Source: Podocnemis expansa (lineage: Eukaryota; Chordata; Testudines; Podocnemididae). From it: 64,000 nt of DNA. How positions within the stretch are numbered: the first letter of the stretch is position 1; each line of letters begins with the position of its first letter. The notes under the pieces were generated by a model, which did no database searches, was not told where the DNA came from, and saw nothing but the letters and a program-made list of their open reading frames with translations. The position numbers and the translations under genes were made by a program. Where the stretch lies: contig ML682005.1 in NCBI GenBank assembly GCA_007922195.1, positions 25,737,321 to 25,801,320 on the forward strand, read 5' to 3'. This document shows, piece by piece, positions 38,101-43,611 of this stretch.

Positions 38101-38479
38101 TTGCTTCTGCTATGTACTTTGGTGTTTGGTAAGTCTGTGATTTCTAGAACACTTTACTTTGCAAGAGATCTCTGAATTTGAATTCCTCAATGAGCATTCT
38201 CTCTCTCTCTCTCTCTCGCGCGCACACACACACACACACGTGTCACACAGCTGCGTGTGCTTAGTTACAGTGGTTTTTAATCTCTGTATCTACAATAAAG
38301 GTATATAATATACCACACGTCCCTTTTGTATCTAAATGTAATTCTTTATCCTCTTGTTCTTAGGGGGACCTCTGGATCTCATGTCATGCCGAGTGATTGC
38401 TGCAGGCACTAAAGAGCTGGCCACGTTCTTAGCTCAGGAAATACAGACTATTCACTACAGACGGGATGATGAGAACTGA
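13989..38479 (+). CDS. IMPA2: IMPA2, inositol monophosphatase 2 (complete, 8 coding exons)
   Basis: The product is a 288-residue Mg-dependent phosphatase that hydrolyses inositol monophosphates to free myo-inositol, feeding phosphoinositide synthesis in the cytosol. Coding exons are 13989-14084, 19901-20034, 27051-27155, 29009-29054, 31968-32076, 34783-34891, 35092-35243 and 38364-38479. All junctions are GT-AG and in phase, and the sum is 867 bp including TGA. Metal-site residues sit where the family has them: E81-E82, the DPIDGT motif at D101-T106 (D101, I103, D104) and W230-D231. The DLVTETD segment is at 52-58. The 288-residue length equals that of human IMPA2 as I recall it, and the N-terminus and substitutions fit IMPA2 better than IMPA1. 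The start is the first in-frame ATG of the CpG island, with A at -3. No stop, frameshift or lost key residue is seen. Confidence 0.97.
14190..14635 (+). mobile_element. hAT-type element in IMPA2 intron 1, CpG-rich copy 2
   Basis: The left end CGGGCGTCGGCAAC and right end GGTTGCCTGCCCCTG are the CAGGGGTNGGCAA family termini. The flanks ATCCGCTC (14182-14189) and ATCTGCTC (14636-14643) match 7 of 8. The interior is homologous to 1672-2197 (reversed) and 59211-59688. Unlike those copies it keeps many CG dinucleotides, for example GGCGTGCCGCGAAAAGAAG at 14346-14364 against GGCATGCTGCTGAAAGGAG at 59349-59367. It starts 105 bp after exon 1. The long open frames across it reflect high G+C and are not genes. 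Confidence 0.9.
14644..15875 (+). other. IMPA2 intron 1, unassigned stretch
   Basis: G+C falls off after about 14900 and the sequence becomes ordinary A+T-rich intron. A TTTTG/T-rich simple patch lies at 15233-15262. No gene or named repeat was recognised. Confidence 0.5.
15880..15950. repeat. Old palindromic repeat (TTTACACTGGTGTAAA type)
   Basis: TTTACACTGGTGTAAACCTG at the left and GCAGTGTAAATAA at the right are diverged inverted copies. A related piece lies at 17100-17165 (TGTGTAAATTGGAAGAA, then ACCAGTGTAAAA). This is an old interspersed repeat of uncertain class. Confidence 0.45.
15951..18195 (+). other. IMPA2 intron 1, mostly unassigned with decayed MITE pieces
   Basis: A decayed Harbinger-like piece at about 17160-17430 ends TAGTGTAGACTGG and shares CCTGAGCAATGTAGTTAAG with 10379-10650. 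A possible second one is at 16279-16450 (GGTGTATCTGCACTGG start). Short palindromic old repeats lie at 17100-17165 and 17529-17605. Nothing coding is supported. Confidence 0.4.
18200..18975 (-). mobile_element. Penelope-like element fragment with GIY-YIG endonuclease remnant
   Basis: Terminal repeats in opposite orientation lie at 18203-18290 and 18850-18975. Between them, minus-strand frames around 18448-18804 read as a decayed PLE C-terminal nuclease. Visible pieces are [15 protein letters not shown], then LIG in place of the usual Y-I-G, and [15 protein letters not shown] downstream, which matches the KPVGEHF segment I recall from PLE GIY-YIG domains. The catalytic tyrosine and part of the following segment are lost. 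This copy ties the many short terminal repeats in the window to PLEs. Confidence 0.68.
19223..19405 (+). mobile_element. hAT MITE (CAGTGTTTCCCAACC ends) in intron 1
   Basis: The ends CAGTGTTTCCCAACC and TGTTGAGAACCACTG form inverted repeats. The interior matches the interrupted copy at 11484-11961, including GTGTGCCATGGCACAC and TTGGCTCATGAATATTC. No convincing 8-bp duplication remains. 183 bp, non-coding. Confidence 0.8.
19494..19605. repeat. Old palindromic interspersed repeat
   Basis: GGGCCAGATTCTAATGC at the left and GAAGAATCTGGCCC at the right are inverted copies, with CTGACTTCAGTGG in the interior. It resembles fold-back repeats common to birds and turtles. Class uncertain. Confidence 0.5.
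19901..20034 (+). CDS. IMPA2: IMPA2 exon 2
   Basis: Follows the acceptor CCTCTTTCAG and precedes GTAAGT. Encodes residues 33-76 plus two bases of R77. Contains the DLVTETD segment (52-58) that lies near the active site in the inositol monophosphatase fold. Confidence 0.96.
20035..22400 (+). other. IMPA2 intron 2, first part, nothing assigned
   Basis: About 2.4 kb of A+T-rich intron. A short old-repeat-like patch at about 20600-20660 (GCCCTAATCCTGCAAATATT) is the only interspersed motif noticed. No gene. Confidence 0.5.
22408..22500. repeat. Old interspersed repeat patch
   Basis: GGGCTTGATCCTGCTCCCAT and GAAATTAATGGAATTGC resemble the GATCCTGCTCCCATTGA-type repeats I recall as widespread in turtle and bird DNA. 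It ends at the Harbinger MITE that starts at 22513. Confidence 0.4.
22513..22827 (-). mobile_element. PIF/Harbinger-like MITE, GTTTCGAAAC-core family, copy 1
   Basis: The ends GGCTACATTCACACACAG and CTGTGTGAACACACCC are inverted repeats, with a perfect 3-bp duplication AAT (22510-22512, 22828-22830). The core is packed with TTCGAA, TTATTTCGAAATAA and GTTTCGAAAC palindromes. It is the reverse-orientation relative of 25656-26018, about 3 kb away in the same intron. No coding capacity. Confidence 0.88.
22831..23465 (+). other. IMPA2 intron 2, unassigned stretch
   Basis: Unique-looking sequence with a pyrimidine-rich tract at about 22985-23035. No gene or repeat assigned. Confidence 0.5.
23470..23642 (+). 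mobile_element. Penelope-like terminal repeat pair
   Basis: Starts TTCCAAAGGGGTAGCCATG (minus-type end) and continues from about 23560 with CTCCCACGAAAGCTCATGCG and the terminal block through CACAGGACTCCCTGTTTG. The central part of the family is deleted, leaving the two ends joined by about 35 bp. Confidence 0.72.
24417..24505. mobile_element. Short Penelope-like terminal fragments
   Basis: TTCCAAAGGGGTGGCCATG followed after a short junction by TTAGTCTTTAAAAGTGCCAC and ACTCCTTGTTT. It is the same two ends in opposite orientation, with almost all of the middle missing. Confidence 0.68.
24835..25213 (-). mobile_element. PIF/Harbinger-like MITE, TTAAGTYRACTTAA-core family, copy 1
   Basis: The termini GGGTACGTCTAGACTGGAG and CTCCAGTGTAGACATACCC are 17/19 inverted repeats. 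The flanking triplets ATT (24832-24834) and ACT (25214-25216) fit a mutated 3-bp duplication within CR1. An 8-bp reading (CCATTGGG/CCACTGGG) is also possible but less consistent with its relatives. The core has many GTCGACTTAA-like palindromes. Related copies are 31272-31583 and 60732-60858. Confidence 0.82.
25656..26018 (+). mobile_element. PIF/Harbinger-like MITE, GTTTCGAAAC-core family, copy 2
   Basis: The ends GGGTGTGTTCACACAGCAG and GTGTGTGAACATAGCC carry a 3-bp duplication TAG (25653-25655, 26019-26021). The CR1 host sequence is continuous across the insertion. The core is made of TTCGAA and GTTTCGAAAC repeats, colinear with the reverse complement of 22513-22827. Confidence 0.88.
26160..27050 (+). 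other. IMPA2 intron 2, last part
   Basis: A C-run lies at 26508-26520. A short old-repeat patch is at about 26270-26345 (CCCTCTGAAGTCAATAGTAA). It ends at the exon 3 acceptor TCAAATATAG. No other feature. Confidence 0.5.
27051..27155 (+). CDS. IMPA2: IMPA2 exon 3 (metal-binding DPIDGT exon)
   Basis: Encodes most of residues 77-112. Contains FIAEE (E81-E82) and [12 protein letters not shown] (98-109), which hold the Mg ligands E81, D101, I103 (main chain) and D104 of this family. The donor is GTAAAT. Confidence 0.97.
27582..27737. mobile_element. Small hAT-like MITE in intron 3
   Basis: The ends CGGTGCTTAATTAGTG and ACAAATTAAGGACTG are inverted repeats. The flanks CATTTAAC (27574-27581) and CAGTTAAC (27738-27745) match 7 of 8. 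156 bp, non-coding. Confidence 0.75.
27746..29008 (+). other. IMPA2 intron 3, remainder
   Basis: A+T-rich unique-looking intron ending at the acceptor TTCCACAG. Nothing assigned. Confidence 0.55.
29009..29054 (+). CDS. IMPA2: IMPA2 exon 4
   Basis: A 46-bp exon completing R112 and encoding 113-127 ([15 protein letters not shown]), a beta-strand segment following the DPIDGT loop. It ends in phase 0 before GTATAA. Confidence 0.95.
29618..29835. mobile_element. Fold-back Penelope-like repeat, divergent subfamily
   Basis: Begins GTTCCAGAGGGGTAGCTGTG. The arms CTTAAAGACTAACAGATTTC and AAATTTGTTAGTCTTAAAGG are inverted around a turn near 29735-29760 (GTGCATCTGACAAAGTGAG). It shares the architecture of the other fold-backs, but the body (TTTGGGCATAAGATTTTG) differs. 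That body matches the fragment at 62341-62472, so at least two subfamilies are present. Confidence 0.75.
29840..31265 (+). other. IMPA2 intron 4, unassigned stretch
   Basis: A+T-rich intron. Short frames (for example 69 codons at 30876-31085) have no recognisable domain. Nothing assigned. Confidence 0.5.
31272..31583 (-). mobile_element. PIF/Harbinger-like MITE, TTAAGTYRACTTAA-core family, copy 2
   Basis: The ends GGCTATGTCTTCACTGGAG and CTAGTGTAGACATAGCT (last base mutated) carry AAT duplications at 31269-31271 and 31584-31586. The core repeats TTAAGTTGACTTAA-like words. Located in intron 4. Confidence 0.83.
31968..32076 (+). CDS. IMPA2: IMPA2 exon 5
   Basis: Follows the acceptor CTTAAAG. 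Encodes residues 128-163 ([20 protein letters not shown]...) plus the first base of D164. The donor is GTTGGT. The preceding polypyrimidine tract is TTTCTTTTCTTTTC. Confidence 0.95.
32077..34782 (+). other. IMPA2 intron 5
   Basis: About 2.7 kb with no named repeat recognised. A 116-codon minus-strand frame at 32973-33323 has no recognisable domain or support. Nothing assigned. Confidence 0.5.
34783..34891 (+). CDS. IMPA2: IMPA2 exon 6
   Basis: Completes D164 and encodes 165-199 ([15 protein letters not shown]...), ending with two bases of G200. The donor is GTAAGG. The next intron is only 200 bp. Confidence 0.96.
35092..35243 (+). CDS. IMPA2: IMPA2 exon 7 (second metal-site exon)
   Basis: Encodes the rest of G200 through S250 plus one base of G251. 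Holds [19 protein letters not shown] (205-223), then [15 protein letters not shown] (230-244), with D231 as the remaining conserved metal ligand and the family's C-terminal signature. The donor is GTGAGC. Confidence 0.97.
35244..36116 (+). other. IMPA2 intron 7, first part
   Basis: No gene or named repeat. A 140-codon minus-strand frame at 35535-35957 shows no domain and is probably chance. Confidence 0.5.
36125..36293. mobile_element. hAT MITE (CAGGGGTCTCAAAC ends) in intron 7
   Basis: The termini CAGGGGTCTCAAAC and GTTTGAGACCCCTG are perfect inverted repeats. A perfect 8-bp duplication, ATCTAAAC, lies at 36117-36124 and 36294-36301. The interior has GAGGGCCGCATGAGG and GAGGGCCACA. 169 bp, non-coding. 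Confidence 0.9.
36302..38195 (+). other. IMPA2 intron 7, second part
   Basis: Unique-looking intron with a T run at about 37391-37405. Several 60-118 codon frames lack domains. Nothing assigned. Confidence 0.5.
38198..38240 (+). repeat. (CT)n-(CA)n compound microsatellite
   Basis: A CT tract to about 38216 passes through GCGCG into a CA tract (38221-38239). Likely polymorphic. Located 120 bp upstream of exon 8. Confidence 0.9.
38364..38479 (+). CDS. IMPA2: IMPA2 exon 8 (terminal coding exon)
   Basis: Follows the acceptor TGTTCTTAG. Completes G251 and encodes 252-288 ([17 protein letters not shown]... ending RRDDEN), then TGA at 38477-38479. Confidence 0.96.
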
Positions 38480-38960
38480 TTGAAATTAAATACTTTTACA
38501 AGTAACATGAAGTCTCTCCATCTAAACTACTTAGTTTGTTCCAAGATGGGTGTCTTAGAGGGTACATGGTTTTAACAGCATGCTTTCTGTGCAGGTCTTC
38601 TGTGTCAAATGTTTTAAACAATTTTATTACAAAGTGGGGAAATGGGAGAGGGGTGGATTTTTAAAACCTCTAAGATTTGTGGCTTTTTAATATGCATCTG
38701 TTTCAGCAGTATCTTTTTTTTTATATGATCACCTGTAGCACTTGTCCCCCAGATTTAGTCAAACTTTCACATCTGTTCAGAGCTGAAACTGAGTCTTTTG
38801 TAATATATGCAGCTGAAAAGAAAACTTTATTTTTACAAAATGCAGATCTCAGGTGAATGAGCTATAGGATTGTAGTAGAAGATAAGTAGTTAAAATGTGT
38901 GCCTACAGTACCCATATTCAACAGTACTTGAGAATGCAATAAAAAGTGTTATTATTCAAT
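38480..38960 (+). other. IMPA2: IMPA2 3' UTR (to first poly(A) signal)
   Basis: A+T-rich sequence after the stop with a T run near 38714-38723, running to the poly(A) signal. Length to the signal is about 460 nt. Further AATAAA hexamers downstream could extend it. Confidence 0.75.
38938..38943 (+). terminator. Polyadenylation signal AATAAA for IMPA2
   Basis: First canonical AATAAA after the stop codon. T-rich sequence follows (about 38950-38972), as expected of a downstream element. Confidence 0.75.
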
Positions 38961-38964
38961 TACT

Positions 38965-39880
38965 CTTTTCTAACTGTATCACAGCCATATATATATATAT
39001 GTGTGTATATGTATATTTTGGATGTGTACAGTGATTTACAGAATGTACAGAACAAGGTGATTTTAGTATTTGTTTCAGGGAAGAGTATATATGACTTATG
39101 AATGCAATGGGAATCATCTATATGGTTAATAACAGAGCTGCAGAAAAAATGGAAAACGTTTCATGATTTTTTTCAAATTGTTCATCCAGCTCTAGCTTAT
39201 AGAGAATGTAAACCCTCTGAGGTGAAATCTTACAGTCCTTATTGAATCCTTACTAAAAACTCAAACCTACCACGGAATAGCTGTAACTAGTGGGCATAGT
39301 GCTTACTACCATGAATACTGAAGAATATGGGGACTATTTACAGTGATAAATACTATTCATGGTAGCAAGTTCTGCAAAATAGGGAATTTTTACTGAACTA
39401 GAAACTGCAGGATTTGGTCTTTAAGGATAAATTGTTAAAAATTAGCACCTTAGTTGTGCTTTCAAAACGATAATTGTAAACACAAAGTATTCATTTGTGC
39501 AACACAATTGTAGTCACTATCAAAATATACAGAAAGCTTGTGAGTAAATGACTAAATATGAAGCAACAGAAAGTCCATGTAACACCAGTTTTATGTTTGG
39601 CACATTTTTAAAAATTTTATCAAATTGATAGCTTCTATTAAAAAAAAAAGTCACCTGACACAACTGAACTTCTTAAATGTTAGTGTCCCAAAAAGAGTCT
39701 GAGATTAAACATGGAGACTACCTCCAGCTTTTCTATTGATGTTGAACTTTCAAATGTATATTTTGAATAATACAAAAAAGACCACAAAATACAGATAGAT
39801 CTAAATGTTCAAGATCTGTTCCTAAACTGTGCATGCAGTCTATGTAAATATGCATGTAGACTGCAATGAGAAACTGGAAA
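38965..39880. other. Intergenic stretch downstream of IMPA2
   Basis: Contains an (AT)n/(GT)n patch at 38987-39005. Otherwise A+T-rich with nothing assigned. Part could belong to a longer IMPA2 3' UTR. Confidence 0.5.
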
Positions 39881-39884
39881 TTGT

Positions 39885-40140
39885 GTAAAATAAACAAGGA
39901 CTCTTGTGGCACTTAACTGCTTTGATCTGCTGTAACAGTCTGATCTGACCCTATGACTTAAAATTCCCAGCAGTTATTTACTTCCATTCTGCAAGTTCTC
40001 CATCTTCAAGAATCTGACAAAGTGGGACTTTCTCTCACAGAAGCTCATGCAATGAATAAATTTGTTAGTCTTTAAAAGTGCCACAAGGCTCCTTGTTTGT
40101 TTTGCTGAACTAGACTGACATGGCTACCCCTTTGAAACTT
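39885..40140 (+). mobile_element. Penelope-like element fragment
   Basis: The left piece AAACAAGGACTCTTGTGGCAC (about 39892-39912) is joined to internal PLE sequence (about 39915-40000) and to the + oriented terminal block, from AGAAGCTCATGCAATGAATA through CTACCCCTTTGAAACTTGG. It is a deleted copy with the ends in opposite orientation. Confidence 0.72.
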
Positions 40141-40144
40141 GGGA

Positions 40145-41780
40145 ATTGTGTGTACTGTTATCCATTTTGCATGCACATCTAAAGAGCACATTATTGAAAA
40201 TATTAACCATACATGCCTTTTCATTTTCTACTCAAAAAATGTTTTTCACTATGAATATAACCTATATACTGTGTTGTTTTTTTTTAAAGGAGAAATGCAA
40301 AATATTGACTGTGGAGAGAATGGCTAAAGTGTAGGGGCCAGATTTAGCAAAGTACTTAAACAAAATGCCTAAGTCTCATTGGCCCTGATTCTCCTTTCCA
40401 TCAAAATACACCTCAGGTGCAGGGGACAATGACATGCAGGAAGCTGGCTGTATCTCCCTGATCTCTGGCCATTTTATCTGAGAGGAAGATGGAGTAGGCC
40501 CCCTGCTGCTCTAACTTCTGCCACTGATGCAAGCTTTTTAAAAGGAGCTTACACCAGCAGGGGATCTGGTGTAGTGGCACTCAGCTCCATCATTCCCCCT
40601 TCTTTCCCTATCAACTTATACCAAGAAGCCCCTCTCCTTTTCTTTACGTCAGAGGGAACTGGCATAGGAGATGCCTATACCATTTCTTGCCAGCTTTATA
40701 TCATCAGAGGCTTCTTGTACACAGGAAGAAGACTCTTCTGGCTGGCTTAAATTCACTCTCACTACTTACGGAGTGCACTTAAAGGATGAAAGAATCCTGC
40801 CCACTGATTTTCATGGTATTTGTGCATACTTAAGTGCTTTGCTGAATTGAGGCCTCAGTGAGAGGGGCGGAGGAATATCCAGAAATCCAGTCTGGGATTC
40901 ACCTGTCGTTGTCATGGATAGAACATTAATTTTTAAAAATAAATTGTTCTGAGAGTTGATTAGTGCCTCAGACTCATATTGATGTTAGTGGGAGTTAGAG
41001 GTGATAAGTTGCTTCACGAGACGCCTCAGAGTTGAGTGCCATTGGCCAGAGTGACTCTCACATTTTACTTGGAATTATTAATTAACTGACAGTTCTTACA
41101 GGTAAATCATCTACTAGATTTTGATCTTCCCTTCCATCTTCCCTTGCTTGCTAGCTAAAGCTCTCTTTTGTTCGCCTATTCTTTAGACTTTCTGTTCTAA
41201 GGTTTAAATTAATACTGTGCATATAGTTAGGCTAGCCAAATCTTTACCTGTTTAACTGGTTGTCTTTTTTTCTTAAATAAAAGAAGATTTTAGCTACTTT
41301 TTTACCAGCAGTTATAAAATTAATAGTTTTAACACAGTGAAAATGTGAAAGGTTACAATCCATTTTACATGCTCTGGGTTGTTTTTAAAACACGTTTCAG
41401 GGTTTAGATTATTTTGGAGGCCAGTTCCTAAAAGCAGGGACAGTATTTAAATGTTGACAAAGATAAGGGCTAAATTTTGAGAACAAATGTTTCCTATCCT
41501 GAATGTCATAACCTGTGCTGGCACTCTTTCCATGTTAGTATCCTGCTGAATGCAGGTGGAGACGGCAGAAGAAAGTAAAGAGAAGCCGCCATGGGCGATT
41601 CTTGATAGACCAACGAGCACTTCTTAGTGTCAAATTCCAGGGTATACAGGATGAAAAATAAATTGCTTTACAAACTTTAGTCTAATCATCTTAATTGTGG
41701 GACAGTCATTTGTAAATTTCTTTTAAAATGTACCTTTAAGTTGAAGATGCTTATGTTTCACTTCCACCCAGAAAACTGTA
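40145..41780. other. Intergenic stretch, nothing assigned
   Basis: A+T-rich DNA. Short frames only. No gene or named repeat. Confidence 0.5.
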
Positions 41781-41784
41781 CAAA

Positions 41785-42265
41785 GGCTATGTCTACACTA
41801 GCAAATTAGTTTGAATTAAAGAGCTTTAATTTGAACCTTGTCTACACTAGGCTTTGCCTAGTTTGAACTAAAAAATTTTAAAAGCTTCATTCTAACTAGT
41901 TAGTTTGAACTAGCACACTGTAGACATGCTAGTTCAATCAATCAAATCATATCATAGGGTTGGAAGGGACCTCATGAGACCATCAAGTCCAACCCCCCAG
42001 GGCTTGAACCCTGAACCTTCTGCATATTAAGCAGAGGCGCTAGCCACTACACTATTTGCAGGGCTGCTGTCTAACTAATTAAGTTTGAACTAGTGGTTAG
42101 TTCAAACTAAGCATTTTTTTAGTTTGAAGTAAAAGTCCGTTTGAACGAAACATTCTTTTTTTTTTAGTTTGAACTAAAAAAAACGCACTTAGTTCAAACT
42201 AACTTTCGAACAACTTAGTTCAGACTAAACAAATCCGAACTAAGATTTTAGGTGTAGACACAGCC
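41785..42265 (+). mobile_element. PIF/Harbinger-like MITE, TTAGTTYGAACTAA-core family, with nested SINE
   Basis: The ends GGCTATGTCTACACTAG and GGTGTAGACACAGCC carry AAA duplications (41782-41784, 42266-42268). The core is made of AGTTTGAACTA words. The interior also repeats a terminus-like CTTGTCTACACTAGGC at about 41838-41853, suggesting an internal duplication. A SINE is inserted at about 41936-42062. Without the SINE the element is about 350 bp, like 3673-4025. Confidence 0.85.
41936..42062 (-). mobile_element. tRNA-derived SINE with CR1-like tail, copy 2
   Basis: On the minus strand the A box TAGTGTAGTGG (complement of 42044-42054) and B box GGTTCAAGCC (complement of 42001-42010) are 33 nt apart. 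The TCTGC/GCAGA stem encloses the 7-nt loop TTAATAT. The tail GGGTTGGACTTGATGGTCTC, then GAGGTCCCTTCCAACCC, is nearly identical to the CR1 end at 58945-58985. The 3' terminus is an ATTGATTG-like short repeat. It is inserted in a Harbinger MITE. Confidence 0.8.
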
Positions 42266-42849
42266 AAAGATATTCAGCCTTTCTTTCTTTCTTTCTTTTG
42301 AGCTGTCAGAATGTGGAAAGTAAGACCCTGATACTACACGTGGATCCATGCAGGCAGCCCCTGCCCCTTTGCAGAGCCTTATTAAAATGAGGGGTTTGCC
42401 TGCATTAATCTGATTGGAAAATCAGGCCTAGATGTTTTCCCAGCTGCTGATTCCCTCCCCCCCCCGCAATATATTTGTATTTTTCAAATATACTTGGTTT
42501 GTGCTTCAATAACTCAAAAACAAATATTTCAAAGCTCTAATCTTTTTAGTATTTAATTTGAAATGAAAACTGGTGCTTAGAAATAATTTGGTTTTGGAAA
42601 GAAAAATGATAGCCATTTTAGATTAGTATTTGGCAGGTGCACAAAACACTCATTTTCTATCTGTAGAAGCATAAAGGAACCTAGCATGACTCAGATGTTT
42701 GCAATTATGAATTTCTTAGACCATGTTTGAGTACACTGGATGACCAAAATGGGTTAAGATACCTTTATTTGCATTGGAAGTGTGTACATGGTTCTGAATA
42801 AATGGTATTTCTTACTCTACGTGAATACTGCTCAGCATCCTAGTCTTTT

Positions 42850-43407
42850 ACCCCATCCCTTGGCTTGGGAGCCAAAAGTGGACTGCAGGGGCTTTCAAAG
42901 TGGCCCACAGCTCCCTTCCTGCTGGCTGCAGGAGGGAACTGCTACCTAAGGACTCAGGCAAAGTGTGCTAAAATACAGTGCAGGCTCCTTGCTGCAGCCA
43001 AGGGAATGGGAGATCAGTGCCAGAACTATGCATTTTGGCTCCTGGGGCAAGCAGCCTCAAAGGCGCCCTTCCCCAACTCAGGACCCGATCTGGTGCTGTG
43101 CTGCTGCCAGCCAGTGGCGCAGAGCCAGAAACAGCCCCTGCCACCAGTGGCAGATAAGGGGCCACAAGGCCCCTGGGCCTCCCCACAGGTGCCCCCCCAC
43201 TGGAGGGCCTCCCACCCCACCAGCACCGGGGGTGGACCAGAGGGCAGCCACAGCCTGGCTGTTTGGCCCTGGGGGGAGGTGGAGCTAACTGCTGGAGTTG
43301 GTGCAGCTTTGGACCATACTGGAGCCTGTTCCGCTTGCGTGACACACAATCAGCCCTGCCACCACCACCTCCCCCCATCTGGTGGGCCTGCCCCACCCCT
43401 GGGGGTG
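42850..43407. other. GC-rich, CpG-poor block of unknown nature
   Basis: G+C rises sharply but CG dinucleotides are scarce, so this is not a typical CpG island. Open frames of 182 (+) and 142 (-) codons overlap on both strands, which is expected from stop-codon depletion in G+C-rich DNA. I recognise no domain. It may be an unrecognised mobile element. Confidence 0.45.
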
Positions 43408-43415
43408 GAATAGTT

Positions 43416-43603
43416 CAGTGGTTGTCAGACTTAGGGCTGGGACCCAATACTGGGTCTCAGACCTTCAGGCACTGGGTCACAGCAGCCTTTGCTGCCACTG
43501 CCAAAAAACTGGAGTGCATTGCTCAAAGATGTAATTGCTGGGTTGCAGGCATAAATGATTTTTTTCCAACTGGGTCCCAAGGAAAAACGTTTGAAAAACA
43601 CTG
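43416..43603. mobile_element. hAT MITE (CAGTGGTTGTCAGAC ends)
   Basis: The ends CAGTGGTTGTCAGAC and GTTTGAAAAACACTG are inverted repeats of the hAT type. The flanks GAATAGTT (43408-43415) and GAATAGCT (43604-43611) match 7 of 8. 188 bp. Confidence 0.82.
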
Positions 43604-43611
43604 GAATAGCT

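Noticed and set aside
42865..43413. 182-codon frame as a novel protein
   Set aside because: It is low-complexity and proline/alanine-rich, with competing frames on the other strand. The composition explains the openness.
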